A stretch of 64,000 nt of DNA from Myxococcus xanthus (lineage in GTDB: Bacteria; Myxococcota; Myxococcia; Myxococcales; Myxococcaceae): NCBI RefSeq assembly GCF_006402735.1, contig NZ_CP017174.1, positions 5,087,001 to 5,151,000 on the forward strand, written 5' to 3'. Under the pieces are notes generated by a model that had not been told where the DNA came from, did not search any database, and saw only the letters and a program-made list of their open reading frames with translations. This document shows positions 1-8,182 of this stretch, piece by piece. Position 1 is the stretch's first letter. Each line of letters starts with the position of its first letter. Position numbers and translations under genes: made by a program.

Positions 1-354
1 ACGGCCCGCGACCCGCACGTTGTCCGTGCGCGGCTCCGGGTGACGCTCCGCCGGACGCAGCGGCGGCAGCTCTTCTTCAGGATGCGGCTCGACCACGCCG
101 GTTTGAGCCAGTGCCTCGACGTCCTCGGGAATCGACCAGTCAACCAGCGCGAAGGTGTCCTTCGCCGTCACAAGTACCTTGCGATCCCGCGTGCGGCGCG
201 CCATGGCTGCGAGGCGCGACAGCATCGTCACCTCAGGCGTCTTGCCCACGTGGGACAGCAGGCTCTGCTGGATGGACTTCTCGGTAATTTCAAGGAAGTG
301 GAGGGGACGACCTTCGCTCTCCAGGATGCGGAGCGCGGCCTCGTAGAATGTCAT
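1..354 (-). CDS. HARE-HTH domain protein, 3' end outside window
   Basis: The reading frame starts at ATG 354 and leaves the window at base 1 after 118 codons, so the C-terminus is missing. Residues 1 to about 70 read as a HARE-type helix-turn-helix: MTFYEAALRILESEGRPLHF, then an ITEKSIQ segment, a conserved GKTPE turn and a basic MARRTRDRK stretch. This fold is shared by the RNA polymerase delta subunit and by chromatin and restriction-linked proteins, and is thought to bind nucleic acid or act as a regulatory adaptor. After it the protein becomes Pro/Glu/Arg-rich, typical of a flexible linker to a further domain that cannot be seen. It is divergent from the gene at 453 with about 100 bp between. 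The family call is by pattern; the cellular role is unknown. Confidence 0.7.
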   Translation of the reverse strand, partial: MTFYEAALRILESEGRPLHFLEITEKSIQQSLLSHVGKTPEVTMLSRLAAMARRTRDRKVLVTAKDTFALVDWSIPEDVEALAQTGVVEPHPEEELPPLRPAERHPEPRTDNVRVAGR

Positions 355-452
355 CGAGTATTCCCCAGGAATTCCGAACGGTTACAAAAATGTAGGTCCG
401 TATAGGCGGCGGATGCTAGCCATCGCTAAACTGGCTTGTCAACGAACGCAAG

Positions 453-2651
453 ATGACCCGCATACGCATCGGACAGCGCTGGAAACGCGAACCCGCGGCT
501 TCCCCGCTCGATTCCATCGCACTGGAATTGGACGGGGTGGACCTTCTGTCCGGGGCCGTGGAGGAGTCTCTAGCAGAAGTCGTCCCCTCCCTGGTGCGCT
601 CAGTTGCGGCGCTAGCGGGTGGGCGTCAGAAACTGGCCCAGGTCTCCCTGCCCGAGGCCCACCTGGAGCTGGTGCTCCGCCGCATGGGGCCGGAGGTGGA
701 GCTGCTGGTGGCCAACCTCTCCCGCCCTGCCCGGCTGATGCGCCCGCCCGTCCGGGTGGAGCTGGAGGAACTGGTGGAGGCGGTCCGTGAGGCCGGCGAG
801 CGCTTCCTCGCCGACGTCACCCGGGCCGGGCCCAAGTCGCTGGCCACCACCGTGGGGCAAGCCCTCAAGGAGCCGCTGAAAGGCCTGAACCGGCCCGCCC
901 GTCCTCCAGACGAGGCGCCGGCCCGGCCCGCCACCCGGCGCGTGGAGCCCACGGAAGTCCCGGGCTTCGGCTTCGAGCTCCGGGACGCCGGCGTCCCCAT
1001 GGGCCGTGGCGCCGCGCGGGGGACGGCCGGACTGCTGGCGCCCCTGCTGGCATCGGGAGAGGTCTGGCTGTCGCTGCCCGGAAAGGCCGAGGCCTGGCGC
1101 GTCCCCGGCCCGCCGTTCCTGACGGCGCTGGAGCTGTCGCGACAGGCGGTGGAGCTGGCGCGCGCGGTGGAGCTGGGCGAAAGCCGCTTCGAGCTGGCCC
1201 CCGCGGGGGCGAAGCCTTCGCTCCTGGTCGACCTGAAGTCGGGCCAGGCGAAGGCGGGACGCACCGGGACGCCCTTCCCGCTCGCGGGCAACGTGCTCGC
1301 CGCCGCCCTCTTCCACCTGGGCGAGTCCCTGGCCGCGGCCTTCGCGGAGGCGGACCGCGCGCTGGTGGCCAACCCGTACCGGATGGAGCTGGCGGAGCGC
1401 TGCCGCGAGGGCCTTTCGCACTTGCGTGGCCCCGTGCAGCCCCCCGAGGCCAGGGGCGCGGCCCGAGAGAAGAAGGCCCGGGCCACAGGCCAGGGCACCT
1501 CACGTCCGTTGAAGGTCCCCGGCCGGTTGCGCCGGCTGCGCTTCGCGAAGCTGTGGGAGAAGCGCGGCCTGCCGGACGCGGAGGAATCGAGGCTGCTGCT
1601 CGGCCGGCACGGGCCGGTGTACTGCGCGCCGCAGCTCGCCTCCGCGTTCTCCCGAAAGGACGGAGCCCTGCTGTGGAAGCGCGCCGCGGCGCTGGGTGTG
1701 GCCGCGTCGGCGGATGGCCACGCGGTGGCGGCGGACATCGCGCGTGTCTACGGTTTCACGGGCCGGGGCGGCGGCGCGCGCTGGCTGCATGACCACGACG
1801 GAATCCCCCTGGGTCCGCTGCTACTGCGCAAGGACGGCCTGCTGCTCACCTTGTCCGAGGACCGCACCGTCGTGGCCTTCGCGGAGGCCACGGGCCGCGA
1901 GGTCTGGCGCCTGGCGCCGCCGCGGACCCAGCGCAGCTGGCTGGCCACCCAGGGACACCGCGCGCTGGTGGGCACGGACTCGGGCTACCTCTATGGGCTC
2001 GACCTGGAGGACGGCCAGGTCCGCTACCGCATGCGCGCGCCCATGCCGTTCCACGGGCCACCCGTGGCCTGGGGCCGGCGCTTCCTGGCCATGCTGGGCC
2101 GCGGCTCGCACTGGGCCGTGTTGCTCGCGGATGCGCACACCGGCGAATCCGTATGGACGCATGAGCCGGACCTGTCCCACCTGTCCGCGCCGTTGCCCGT
2201 GGGCTCGCGGGTGTTCATCGCCGGAGAGCGCGAGCGCGAAGGCATGCTGCTCTGCCTGGACGCGAAGGGCCGGCGCCTCTGGGAGCGCCCGCTCAACCTG
2301 GGCCCTGGCCCCTATGCGTTGGCGCCCCTCCCCCGCGCGGTGGTGGTGACGAGCGCCTCGGGCGCCGCCACACGGGTGGCCGCATCCGGCACGGTGGACT
2401 GGCGCGTGGGCGCCGCGGGCGAGCCGCTCATCAGCGCGCTCCCCGCCCATACCGCGCGCGACGTCACGCTGGTGCCAGGGGAGCGCGTCCGCGCGGTGGA
2501 CCCCCGCGGCGGGCAGGTGCTCGCGGAGGTCCAGGCCGGCGTGGGGCTCGTCGCGCTCCAGGCCGACGTGCGCCTCAACCTCTACTTCCTGGACGATGCC
2601 GGCACGCTGTCCGCGTACCGGCTCGGCTCTCACTTCACGGTGGTCGAGTAA
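453..2651 (+). CDS. PQQ-type beta-propeller repeat protein
   Basis: This 732-residue protein begins at ATG 453. The first 320 or so residues are alpha-helical and Arg/Ala/Leu-rich with no signal peptide or membrane span. They are followed by a basic linker (about 320-360) and then by a beta-propeller. The propeller is shown by successive blades with PQQ/quinoprotein-like signatures ending in aromatic residues: DGALLWKR, TGREVWRL, EDGQVRYR, TGESVWTH and KGRRLWER, from about residue 390 to the C-terminus. Such propellers bind PQQ in dehydrogenases or act purely as interaction scaffolds, as in BamB. No dehydrogenase catalytic motif was seen, so a scaffold role is more likely. The absence of an export signal suggests a cytoplasmic protein. 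It converges with the next gene, 13 bp away. Confidence 0.7.
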   Translation: MTRIRIGQRWKREPAASPLDSIALELDGVDLLSGAVEESLAEVVPSLVRSVAALAGGRQKLAQVSLPEAHLELVLRRMGPEVELLVANLSRPARLMRPPVRVELEELVEAVREAGERFLADVTRAGPKSLATTVGQALKEPLKGLNRPARPPDEAPARPATRRVEPTEVPGFGFELRDAGVPMGRGAARGTAGLLAPLLASGEVWLSLPGKAEAWRVPGPPFLTALELSRQAVELARAVELGESRFELAPAGAKPSLLVDLKSGQAKAGRTGTPFPLAGNVLAAALFHLGESLAAAFAEADRALVANPYRMELAERCREGLSHLRGPVQPPEARGAAREKKARATGQGTSRPLKVPGRLRRLRFAKLWEKRGLPDAEESRLLLGRHGPVYCAPQLASAFSRKDGALLWKRAAALGVAASADGHAVAADIARVYGFTGRGGGARWLHDHDGIPLGPLLLRKDGLLLTLSEDRTVVAFAEATGREVWRLAPPRTQRSWLATQGHRALVGTDSGYLYGLDLEDGQVRYRMRAPMPFHGPPVAWGRRFLAMLGRGSHWAVLLADAHTGESVWTHEPDLSHLSAPLPVGSRVFIAGEREREGMLLCLDAKGRRLWERPLNLGPGPYALAPLPRAVVVTSASGAATRVAASGTVDWRVGAAGEPLISALPAHTARDVTLVPGERVRAVDPRGGQVLAEVQAGVGLVALQADVRLNLYFLDDAGTLSAYRLGSHFTVVE

Positions 2652-2664
2652 CCCCCGCGAAGGC

Positions 2665-3579
2665 CTAGTTCGCCGCGGCCTTCGACGGGTCGATCTCCTC
2701 CTCGGGGCGCTCTTCCTGGGTGGCGCCCTCCCAGGACTCGCCGGCGCCGAGCTTCCATTCCGACGGCACGTCCAGCTTCCACACGTAGGTGGACGCCGCG
2801 GTGCCGCCCGACGCCGCGCTGGAGGAGAGGTTGATGGTCATCTCCACCTTCGCCACCTCGTTCGGGAGCAGGTCCAGGTCGTAGTGGCCCAGCACCATCT
2901 GCGGAGGGAACGCCCGGACGAAGCGCTCCGGGTGGTCAATCTTCATGGACGGGTCGGCGCCGCGCATCTCGCCCAGCAGCTTCCCCTTCGCGTCGGTGAG
3001 CTTCCACACCGTGTCGAACGTGGCGCTGGTCATCATCTTCAGCACCTTGCCGTCGTCCTTGAGCACACGCTGCGCGCCCCACACCGCCAGCTGCAGGCGG
3101 ATCTGCGGCTTGCCCAGCACCATCACCACGTCGGAGGAGATGATGTCCAGGCGCATGCCCTTGTCCGTGGCCGTCCACACCGGGCGGTAACGGCCCTCGC
3201 GCAGGCTGTCGAACGTCTTGCGCGTGTACTCGTAGAAGGCCTTGCGGTCGTTGGCACGGTCATCCTTCGCGCCACTCTCCTCGCGCTTCTCCAGCTCCAG
3301 GAGGTAGTCGTCGAACTTCGTGTTCCCCTTGAAACGCGTCAGGTGCGCGTCCACCTGCTCGAAGTAGTGCTTGAAGAAGGGCTTCAACTCATCACGGTAG
3401 CTGGCCTCGTCCGGGTTGGCGCGCATCCAGCCCACCCGTTCGAGGTACTCCGCGTGAATCCGTTGCTGGTCCGCATCCCGCTGGGCTTCCAGCGCGCGAC
3501 CGCTCGCGCTGCGATAGCTCATGACGGCGGCCAGCAGCACACCCGCGACGATGACGATGACTCCGAAGTAGCGCTTCAC
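2665..3579 (-). CDS. Membrane-anchored hypothetical protein
   Basis: The protein has 304 residues. I chose GTG 3579 because AGGAGA lies about 8 bases upstream and translation then begins directly with VKRYFGVIVIVAGVLLAA, a basic N-terminus and one membrane span or uncleaved signal. The frame is open further upstream but has no ribosome-binding site there. The remainder is charged and probably extracytoplasmic: an alpha-helical section with KPFFKHYFEQVDAHLTRFKG, then a beta-rich C-terminal half. The last residues (about 270-304) are acidic and low-complexity. I do not recognise the family. It is divergent from the hydrolase-like gene at 3631 with only 51 bp between the starts, so the two promoters must overlap. 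Confidence 0.7.
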   Translation of the reverse strand: MKRYFGVIVIVAGVLLAAVMSYRSASGRALEAQRDADQQRIHAEYLERVGWMRANPDEASYRDELKPFFKHYFEQVDAHLTRFKGNTKFDDYLLELEKREESGAKDDRANDRKAFYEYTRKTFDSLREGRYRPVWTATDKGMRLDIISSDVVMVLGKPQIRLQLAVWGAQRVLKDDGKVLKMMTSATFDTVWKLTDAKGKLLGEMRGADPSMKIDHPERFVRAFPPQMVLGHYDLDLLPNEVAKVEMTINLSSSAASGGTAASTYVWKLDVPSEWKLGAGESWEGATQEERPEEEIDPSKAAAN

Positions 3580-3630
3580 GCGGCAGTCTCCTGTGCCTTT
3601 GTCCTGGCAGTGATATGAAAAATCCCCAAC

Positions 3631-4662
3631 GTGATCCAGGCCACCGGGACCCACCTGTTCACCACGCCCCTTCCATTGGAGGAAGGAGAGCTGCTGGGCA
3701 ATCCCCAGGTGGCCTGGGCGGCCTACGGAGAACCATCAGACGGCAAAGCGGTGGTGTTGCTGCACGACCTCGCGCACTCGCACCTCGCGCTGGGCCCGCC
3801 GGAGGACTCGGCGTACCAGCCCTCCGGCTGGGGACGCGCCCTGGTGGGGACGAACCTCGCGTTGGACCCCGCCATCACCCCCGTCTTCTCCCCCGGATTG
3901 CTCGGCAGCCCTTTCGGTAGCACGTCGCCCGCAACGGTGAATCCCGCGTCGGGTGAACGCTGGGGGCTCGAGCTGCCGCCGCTCACGGTGCAGGACATGG
4001 CGCGCGCCGTGTCGGCCACGCTGCGCGCGCGGGGACTGACGCAGGTGCGCGCGCTGGTGGGCGTGGGACTGGGCGCCCATGTGGCGCTGCGACTGGCGTC
4101 GCTGTTCCCCGACCTGGCCGAGGGCGTGGTGGCCATCGGCGCGGCGCGCGCGCTGCCCGAAGGCGTGCGCGAGAAGCTGGGCCTGTCCTGGCAGGTGCTG
4201 CGCGCGGACCCGGACTACCGGGACGGCCTCTACGCGCTGGACGCGCCGCCGCGAAAGACGATGCGCAAGCTGCGCCTGGACTTCCAGAAGCTGCTCTGCG
4301 GGCGTGAGTTCCTGGCCTCCGCGTACCCCGCCCCCGAAGCGGCCCGCGCCGCGCTGGAGACGGAAGCGGACGCCTTCGCGGACGCCTTCGACGCGGTGTC
4401 CTGGGCGTCGCTGTGCTCGGCGTACGCGGGCAGTGACGTGTCGGACGGCTTCTCGCGAATCCGTGCGCGGGTGCTCCTGGTGACGGGGACGTCGGATGCC
4501 ATGGCCCCGGTGAACCGGGTGCGTGACACCTACCACCTGCTGAGCGCCGCGGGCGTGAGCGCCCGCTTCCTCGAGCTGCCGGGGCCCGGGGACCACGCGG
4601 CACTGCTCCAGGACGCGGAGCGGCTCCATGGCCCGCTGAGCGACTTCCTGCGGCGGTGCTGA
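3631..4662 (+). CDS. MetX-like alpha/beta hydrolase, nucleophile replaced
   Basis: This 343-residue protein has the layout of the homoserine O-acyltransferase (MetX) family of alpha/beta-hydrolases. Matching features are the N-terminal YGEP...AVVLLHDLAHSH strand, the GWG and NLALDP...SPGLLGS segments, the PPLTVQDMARA element before the nucleophile elbow, and a C-terminal Asp/His pair (SDAMAP near 289, GDHAALL near 322). The elbow itself reads GVGLG at 144-148, where active members have G-x-S-x-G, so the catalytic Ser appears to be Gly146. It is therefore probably not an acyltransferase and may be a binding protein or pseudoenzyme. The start is GTG 3631, the only suitable start in this frame. 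Its stop directly abuts the stop of the convergent uridine kinase gene. Fold call is firm, function is not. Confidence 0.75.
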   Translation: MIQATGTHLFTTPLPLEEGELLGNPQVAWAAYGEPSDGKAVVLLHDLAHSHLALGPPEDSAYQPSGWGRALVGTNLALDPAITPVFSPGLLGSPFGSTSPATVNPASGERWGLELPPLTVQDMARAVSATLRARGLTQVRALVGVGLGAHVALRLASLFPDLAEGVVAIGAARALPEGVREKLGLSWQVLRADPDYRDGLYALDAPPRKTMRKLRLDFQKLLCGREFLASAYPAPEAARAALETEADAFADAFDAVSWASLCSAYAGSDVSDGFSRIRARVLLVTGTSDAMAPVNRVRDTYHLLSAAGVSARFLELPGPGDHAALLQDAERLHGPLSDFLRRC

Positions 4663-5298
4663 CTAGTCCCGCTTCACGGCGCCGGAGAGCTTGCCGCGAA
4701 GCGCGCCCACCAGCATGCCGATGGCAATCTCGTTGTTGCCGCCGTGCGGGATGATGATGTCCGCGAAGTGTTTGGACGGCTCCACGAAGCCCATGTGCAT
4801 GGGCCGCACGTGGCGCAGGTACTGGCTCACCACGTGGTCGAAGTCGCGGCCGCGGTCCTTGATGTCGCGGGTGAGGCGCCGGAGGATGCGAAGGTCGTCG
4901 TCCGCGTCGACGTAGATCTTCACGTCCATCACATCCCGGACCTCCTTCATGTGGAGCACCAGGATGCCCTCGATGAGGATGATGTCGCCGGGGTCGACGT
5001 TCTTCGTCTGCGGCGTGCGCGACGAAGTGACGAAGTCGTAGACGGGCTTCTGGATGGGCTGCCCGGACTTCAGCGCTTGCAGGTGCTGAACCAGCAGCTC
5101 CCTGTCGAAGGCATCCGGGTGGTCGAAGTTCACCTCACGCCTGTCCGCCAGCGGAAGGTCCTTCAAGTCCCGGTAGTATGAATCCTGATCGATGAAGGCC
5201 ACGCGGCAATCGGCCAATGCCTCGCGTACCTTGCGGGCAACGGTGGTCTTGCCGGACGCGGTGCCGCCCGCGATTCCGACGACGAGGGGGGACGCCAT
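4663..5298 (-). CDS. udk: Uridine kinase
   Basis: Uridine/cytidine kinase phosphorylates uridine and cytidine with a nucleoside triphosphate to give UMP and CMP in pyrimidine salvage; it is cytosolic. The 211-residue product matches the usual length. A P-loop, GIAGGTASGKTTVA, lies at residues 8-21. Then come DQDSYYRDL, which contributes the catalytic Asp and nucleoside contacts, NFDHPDAFD, VYDF, the Walker B-like IILIEGILVL, and the lid region DIKDRGRDFDHVVSQY. The start was set at ATG 5298 (MASPLVVGIAGG); the frame extends 20 codons upstream but that extension is unlike the family. It is transcribed towards the hydrolase-like gene with zero spacing. Neighbours give no operon context. Confidence 0.95.
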   Translation of the reverse strand: MASPLVVGIAGGTASGKTTVARKVREALADCRVAFIDQDSYYRDLKDLPLADRREVNFDHPDAFDRELLVQHLQALKSGQPIQKPVYDFVTSSRTPQTKNVDPGDIILIEGILVLHMKEVRDVMDVKIYVDADDDLRILRRLTRDIKDRGRDFDHVVSQYLRHVRPMHMGFVEPSKHFADIIIPHGGNNEIAIGMLVGALRGKLSGAVKRD

Positions 5299-5367
5299 GT
5301 GGGCGCGACGTATCTTACCAGGACGACCAGCGCAAGGGTTCGGTCCAATCCTGAACAATTCTTCCCG

Positions 5368-7020
5368 CTATCCCCGGCGGATCAGCCCACGCCCCCTCGC
5401 CGCCTCCAGCAACCCAGGGACTACCTCCGCCTCGGCCATGGGCCGCACAGCGAGCATTCCCAGGAATTCACCCAAGGCCGGGGGCACCGACATCACCTCC
5501 GGTCCTCCCGCCTTGCGCCGAGCGACGAAGGACCAGGGCCCCGGGCCCGGCCGGCGCGCCACCTGGTTCAGCGAATCCAGGCCGGACAGTTCCAACGTGC
5601 CACACGCCCACGCACGGGCCGTGAGGTGCCGGCGCACGGCTCGGGCGGAATGGACCAGCTCGGACAGGTCCACGGGAAGCGACCCGACCCGCACGTCCTC
5701 CATCAACCCCACCTGCCCCGGCGCGGGCGCGGGCACCCGCCGCGTGAACAGCGACGGCAGCAGCATCTCCAGCGTCAGCGCCGCCGACGCCCCCTCATCC
5801 GGTGACTCGCGCAGGCGGCGCATGGCCCAGGACGCGAAGGACTGCCCGGGCGTCCGCGCCACGGAGTCGAAGAGCTTCCGGTACTCCTTCGAGCCGGTGA
5901 AGGCCGCCAGCCCCTCCCGCGTGCCCGCGAGCAACAACCGGGTGAGGGGCCAATCGCGGTCCAGGACCTCCGCGACCACGGCCAGGCGGAAGTCCTGGTC
6001 CGCCAACGTGCCGGCTTCGTCCTCCACGGAGGCCGCGGGCGCGGCGGCGTAACCCGCGTCGAACAAGGCCCAGGGCTGGCTGTCCTCCGTGAGTGGAGGC
6101 ACGGCCGCGACAGCCGCCGGTACGCGCCACGTCAGTGGCGGCCGCGCTCCCGAGGGCACCAGCTGGCGCAGGCGGCGCAAGGACATCCGGGCGACCTCGG
6201 GCGGGTGGCCATCCCCCTCGAAGGTGACGGCGCGCAGCGACGGGCAGCGCGGAATCAACGAGGCCAGCAGGTCGAACAGCTCCTCGCGCACCGGCTGCGT
6301 GTGGTCATCCACGTAGAAGCTGCGCGGACCCCGGTGCGTCACCACGCCTCCGGCGATGTGCAGCTCGATGACCTGGTCGAGCGGAAAGCCATCCAGCCCC
6401 GTCTCCAATGGCAGTCCCGCGGAGAGCTGATGGCTGAGCAGGTGCCCCAGGTCGAGCAGCAGCGGCGCCCCGGTGCGCGCGTGCAGCTTCGCCATGAAGT
6501 CGAGCACATGCCACTGCCCGCGCCGCGCGAGCACCGCGGGGTTCTCCAGCGCGAGCGGCACGGACAGGTGCCGCTGGACATGGAGCGCGTGGGACACGCA
6601 CGCCTCCAGGCCCGCTTCGTTGAAGGGCGGCGTGAAGTAGAGGTAGCCCGGGAAGGGCTGCCCGTCCACGTGCCACCAGCCCACGTCGTTGCCCACCCAG
6701 GGACTCTCCACGGCGCGCGCGTGGGCGTCCAAATCCCTCAAGGCCTGGCCTGGCTCCAGCGCGGGCCCCCAGAGGTTGAGGTGGACGGGATGGAAGAGCA
6801 CCGGGACGTCCTGGCGACGGCGCCACATCTCCGGGAACAACGAGGCGTGCGCCTTCGACTCTTCCAAGGAGAGCGGCGCGCTGTACTCCACGTAGTCGAA
6901 GAGGCCCGGTGACTCGTCCAGCAAGCGGTAGGGCTGCGGCACGTCCGCCACGCTCAGGTTGCTGCTCAACCCCAGGCCCCGCCAGGGCAGTGTCCATGTC
7001 TCGGAAACCGCATGCGTCAT
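5368..7020 (-). CDS. DUF692/MNIO family iron enzyme with C-terminal extension
   Basis: The product is 550 residues from ATG 7020. Residues 10-290 read as a TIM-barrel of the DUF692 family (multinuclear non-haem iron-dependent oxidative enzymes: MbnB, TglH, HvfB), relatives of which modify cysteines in ribosomal peptides. Likely metal ligands are in their expected order: FHPVH (77-80), NDVGWWH (111-117), LALEN (157-160), LLLDLGHLLSH (187-197), IELHIAGG (218-225), DDH (238-240) and TFEGDGH (266-272). Residues 300-550 form an extension of unknown fold, with an Arg/Leu-rich helical middle; in related systems a partner protein (MbnC, TglI, HvfC) is usually separate. No cysteine-rich precursor peptide gene was found beside it. 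The neighbours are udk and a divergent GNAT gene. Barrel family call is confident; substrate is unknown. Confidence 0.8.
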   Translation of the reverse strand: MTHAVSETWTLPWRGLGLSSNLSVADVPQPYRLLDESPGLFDYVEYSAPLSLEESKAHASLFPEMWRRRQDVPVLFHPVHLNLWGPALEPGQALRDLDAHARAVESPWVGNDVGWWHVDGQPFPGYLYFTPPFNEAGLEACVSHALHVQRHLSVPLALENPAVLARRGQWHVLDFMAKLHARTGAPLLLDLGHLLSHQLSAGLPLETGLDGFPLDQVIELHIAGGVVTHRGPRSFYVDDHTQPVREELFDLLASLIPRCPSLRAVTFEGDGHPPEVARMSLRRLRQLVPSGARPPLTWRVPAAVAAVPPLTEDSQPWALFDAGYAAAPAASVEDEAGTLADQDFRLAVVAEVLDRDWPLTRLLLAGTREGLAAFTGSKEYRKLFDSVARTPGQSFASWAMRRLRESPDEGASAALTLEMLLPSLFTRRVPAPAPGQVGLMEDVRVGSLPVDLSELVHSARAVRRHLTARAWACGTLELSGLDSLNQVARRPGPGPWSFVARRKAGGPEVMSVPPALGEFLGMLAVRPMAEAEVVPGLLEAARGRGLIRRG

Positions 7021-7101
7021 CCGCTCAACGTAGACGCGCCCCGCGTCCACCGCCACCCGCGACTGCCGGGCAGTGGCGCGCTGAACGCTCCCGAGGTCGG
7101 G

Positions 7102-7107
7102 TATGCT
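7102..7107 (+). promoter_or_regulatory. Possible extended -10 element before GNAT gene
   Basis: CGGGTATGCTC contains TATGCT preceded by a G-rich extension, 30 bp before the GNAT start at 7137. The same CGGGTATGCTC string occurs before the TPR lipoprotein gene at 60742. No convincing -35 element was seen, so this is tentative. Confidence 0.3.
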
Positions 7108-7136
7108 CGCCGATTCCCCTCCCCCCAGGAGCCACG

Positions 7137-7952
7137 ATGCCCGCCCCCTCACGCGTCGAGATAGATGAGTCCAACGCGCAGTACCGTGGAGCCTGGAGGC
7201 TGTTCGCCCTGGGCAGCAAGTCGGGTGAAGTGGTGGAGCGCCCCGAGGTCTACATCACCGCCTGCCACGTAGCCTGGTCGATGATGAACTCCGCCTTCCT
7301 GCGCGCGCCCGTCGAAACGGAACAAGCGCTCGCGGCCGCGGCGGCTTCGGCGGCGCGCTACTTCTCCGCCGGCAAACATGGCTGGAGCTTCGTCATCTGC
7401 GACGACTGGCTGGCGCCCTCCGTGCGCGACAACGCGCCCTCCATCCTTGCCTGGTACGGGCTCAAGTCCGAGATGGGCGTCACCGGAATGGTGGCGGACC
7501 GGCTGGCGCCCGCCATTCACCCACAGCCCCCGTTCGCCGTCCGTCCCGTCACGGATACCTGGGGCCGGCAGGCCGTGGCCGACATCAACGCCAACGCCTA
7601 CGACGTCCCCCGCCACTTCGGCCGTGAAGCGTTCGACGAGGACACGCTCTACACCCCGGACTGCCAGGGCTTCGTGGCGTGCCGCGACGAAGAGGCCGCG
7701 GCCAGCACGGTGGTGCTGCGCGTGGATGCCGCCGCCTACGTCGCCCTCGTCGCGACCCAGCCGCAACACCGCCGGCAGGGTGCCGCCGAGGCCGTGATGC
7801 GACATGCGCTGGCGAAGGCCCATCAGGACTGGGGCACCGAGCGCACCGTCCTCCACGCGACCAGCGCGGGCGAGCCCGTCTACACCCGCATGGGCTACCG
7901 GCCGGTGACGCGCTTCCGCATGTACATGGCGCCTCCACCGGGCCAGGGCTGA
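7137..7952 (+). CDS. GNAT family N-acetyltransferase
   Basis: The product is 271 residues. ATG 7137 is preceded by CCAGGAG at a good distance, and the in-frame upstream codons have no such signal. The C-terminal half (about 130-265) is a GNAT domain. It has a beta-strand with STVVLRVDAAAYVALVAT followed by QPQHRRQGAAEAVMRHAL, the acetyl-CoA pyrophosphate-binding motif, and ends with the typical YTRMGYRPVTRFRMY strand. The first 120 residues are a helical region containing an HVAWSMMNSAF stretch and may be a second, degenerate acyltransferase half, as in tandem GNATs. Substrate is unknown. It is divergent from the MNIO-type gene across 116 bp, so a functional link is possible but unproven. Confidence 0.8.
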   Translation: MPAPSRVEIDESNAQYRGAWRLFALGSKSGEVVERPEVYITACHVAWSMMNSAFLRAPVETEQALAAAAASAARYFSAGKHGWSFVICDDWLAPSVRDNAPSILAWYGLKSEMGVTGMVADRLAPAIHPQPPFAVRPVTDTWGRQAVADINANAYDVPRHFGREAFDEDTLYTPDCQGFVACRDEEAAASTVVLRVDAAAYVALVATQPQHRRQGAAEAVMRHALAKAHQDWGTERTVLHATSAGEPVYTRMGYRPVTRFRMYMAPPPGQG

Positions 7953-8182
7953 GCCACGCGCGAGGGCTCGGCACGGGGGAGTAAAAACAGACTCACGCCA
8001 TTTCGAGAGAGTGACTGGCTTTTTCTACCGAGCTTGAAAGCCAGTCGCCCCACCTCATTGAAGAATGCCGCTCTCGCATGAACTGCGGCCCACATTCTTC
8101 GATGGCGTGGAGGTTATGGCACACTGATCCGTGAGGGGGCTTGCCGCACGTCTTGCATCGCCCAGCCACACGGAGTCCGTAC
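7953..8182. other. Intergenic region, 230 bp
   Basis: Lies between two plus-strand genes. A weak GAGCC/GGCTC hairpin follows the GNAT stop codon. The middle is AT-richer than its surroundings and probably holds the promoter of the 8183 gene, but no clear -35/-10 or -24/-12 pair can be named. Confidence 0.4.

Noticed and set aside
5368..7020. Xylose isomerase-like sugar enzyme
   Set aside because: The TIM-barrel is similar, but the ligand pattern (HPVH, LALEN, DLGH, ELHIAGG, DDH) is that of DUF692.
7949..7975. Terminator after the GNAT gene
   Set aside because: Only a 5-bp GAGCC/GGCTC stem without a T-run.
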